Source: Paracoccus sp. SCSIO 75233 (lineage in GTDB: Bacteria > Pseudomonadota > Alphaproteobacteria > Rhodobacterales > Rhodobacteraceae). From it: 64,000 nt of DNA. The position numbers were made by a program, and so were the translations under genes. Location: NCBI RefSeq assembly GCF_027912675.1, contig NZ_CP115757.1, positions 3,004,501 through 3,068,500 of the forward strand. Reading direction: 5' to 3'. The notes below the pieces were generated by a model. That model was not told the DNA's origin. It saw only the letters and a list, made by a program, of their open reading frames with translations, and did not search any database. Shown here in pieces: positions 63,883-64,000 of the stretch. The stretch's first letter is position 1, and each line of letters opens with the position of its first letter.

Positions 63883-64000
63883 CGGGACGCCTCAGGGACG
63901 AGGGCGGTCGCAGGGTGCTGTGCAGAATTGTCGCAGCGAGCGTGGTTTCTCTTCCTTTGGAGTCCGCTATCAGGGTATGAAATTTTAATAACAAGATGAA

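Noticed and set aside
1..64000. CRISPR arrays, rRNA, tRNA, riboswitches
   Set aside because: I looked for repeated spaced units, conserved RNA strings and known riboswitch cores and saw none. A covariance-model scan would be decisive.

Overview
The window looks like an accessory, catabolism-rich part of an alphaproteobacterial genome, most probably a Rhodobacterales (Paracoccus-like) organism. Reasons: GC-rich codon use, a soxBDAG sarcosine oxidase operon beside a GlxA/GbdR-type regulator, TRAP and Aap-type transporters, several GcvA-like LysR regulators, two Rhodobacteraceae-style Hint-domain proteins and a Rhodobacterales-type tyrosine recombinase relic. There are no rRNA or tRNA genes and no core housekeeping genes, so a genomic island, chromid or megaplasmid location is plausible but unproven.

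Layout. 1-13290 is mobile-element debris with cargo. It has a tyrosine integrase cut by the window edge, a ybhGFSR-like ABC efflux operon with a divergent CecR-like TetR regulator, a small SH3 lipoprotein, an MFS transporter and a divergent SDR/TetR pair. It also holds decayed pieces: a CsoR-like N-terminus, a RelE-like toxin with a nonsense codon next to an intact antitoxin, an integrase broken by a 20-bp tandem duplication, and an inositol-monophosphatase fragment.

13291-32394 is a catabolic block. On the minus strand lie an FMN/FAD oxidoreductase (TMADH / N-methylproline demethylase type), a TRAP transporter (dctPQM), a LysR regulator, a DAO-type oxidase and an HpaI-type aldolase. On the plus strand lie a GarR-like dehydrogenase, an AroE-like dehydrogenase, an SDR, a RidA protein, a GntR/FCD regulator, two more SDRs, a LysR regulator and an Aap-type amino-acid ABC transporter. 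32570-40005 is a tightly overlapping operon: a ThDP enzyme, hydantoinase A and B, an aminotransferase and a uronate-dehydrogenase-like protein. Together these suggest uptake and oxidative/hydrolytic breakdown of an N-containing, possibly N-methylated or cyclic-amide, organic acid. The substrate cannot be named from sequence.

40106-48453 holds a two-component system preceded by a secreted acidic Cys-paired protein. Next comes a rearrangement junction where a KDG-kinase gene and a CoA-transferase gene are both truncated at the same point. A MaoC hydratase, an aldehyde dehydrogenase, a TetR regulator with a clear palindromic operator, and an IS5-family transposase relic follow.

48921-57604 has two Hint-domain proteins flanking a LysR-controlled three-gene operon: a fused alpha/beta 2-oxoacid dehydrogenase E1, a FabD-like acyltransferase and an ALDH7-family dehydrogenase. 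No E2, E3 or ACP gene is present. This triad is the best candidate for an undescribed pathway. 57645-63882 is a GlxA-type regulator divergent from soxBDAG (heterotetrameric sarcosine oxidase).
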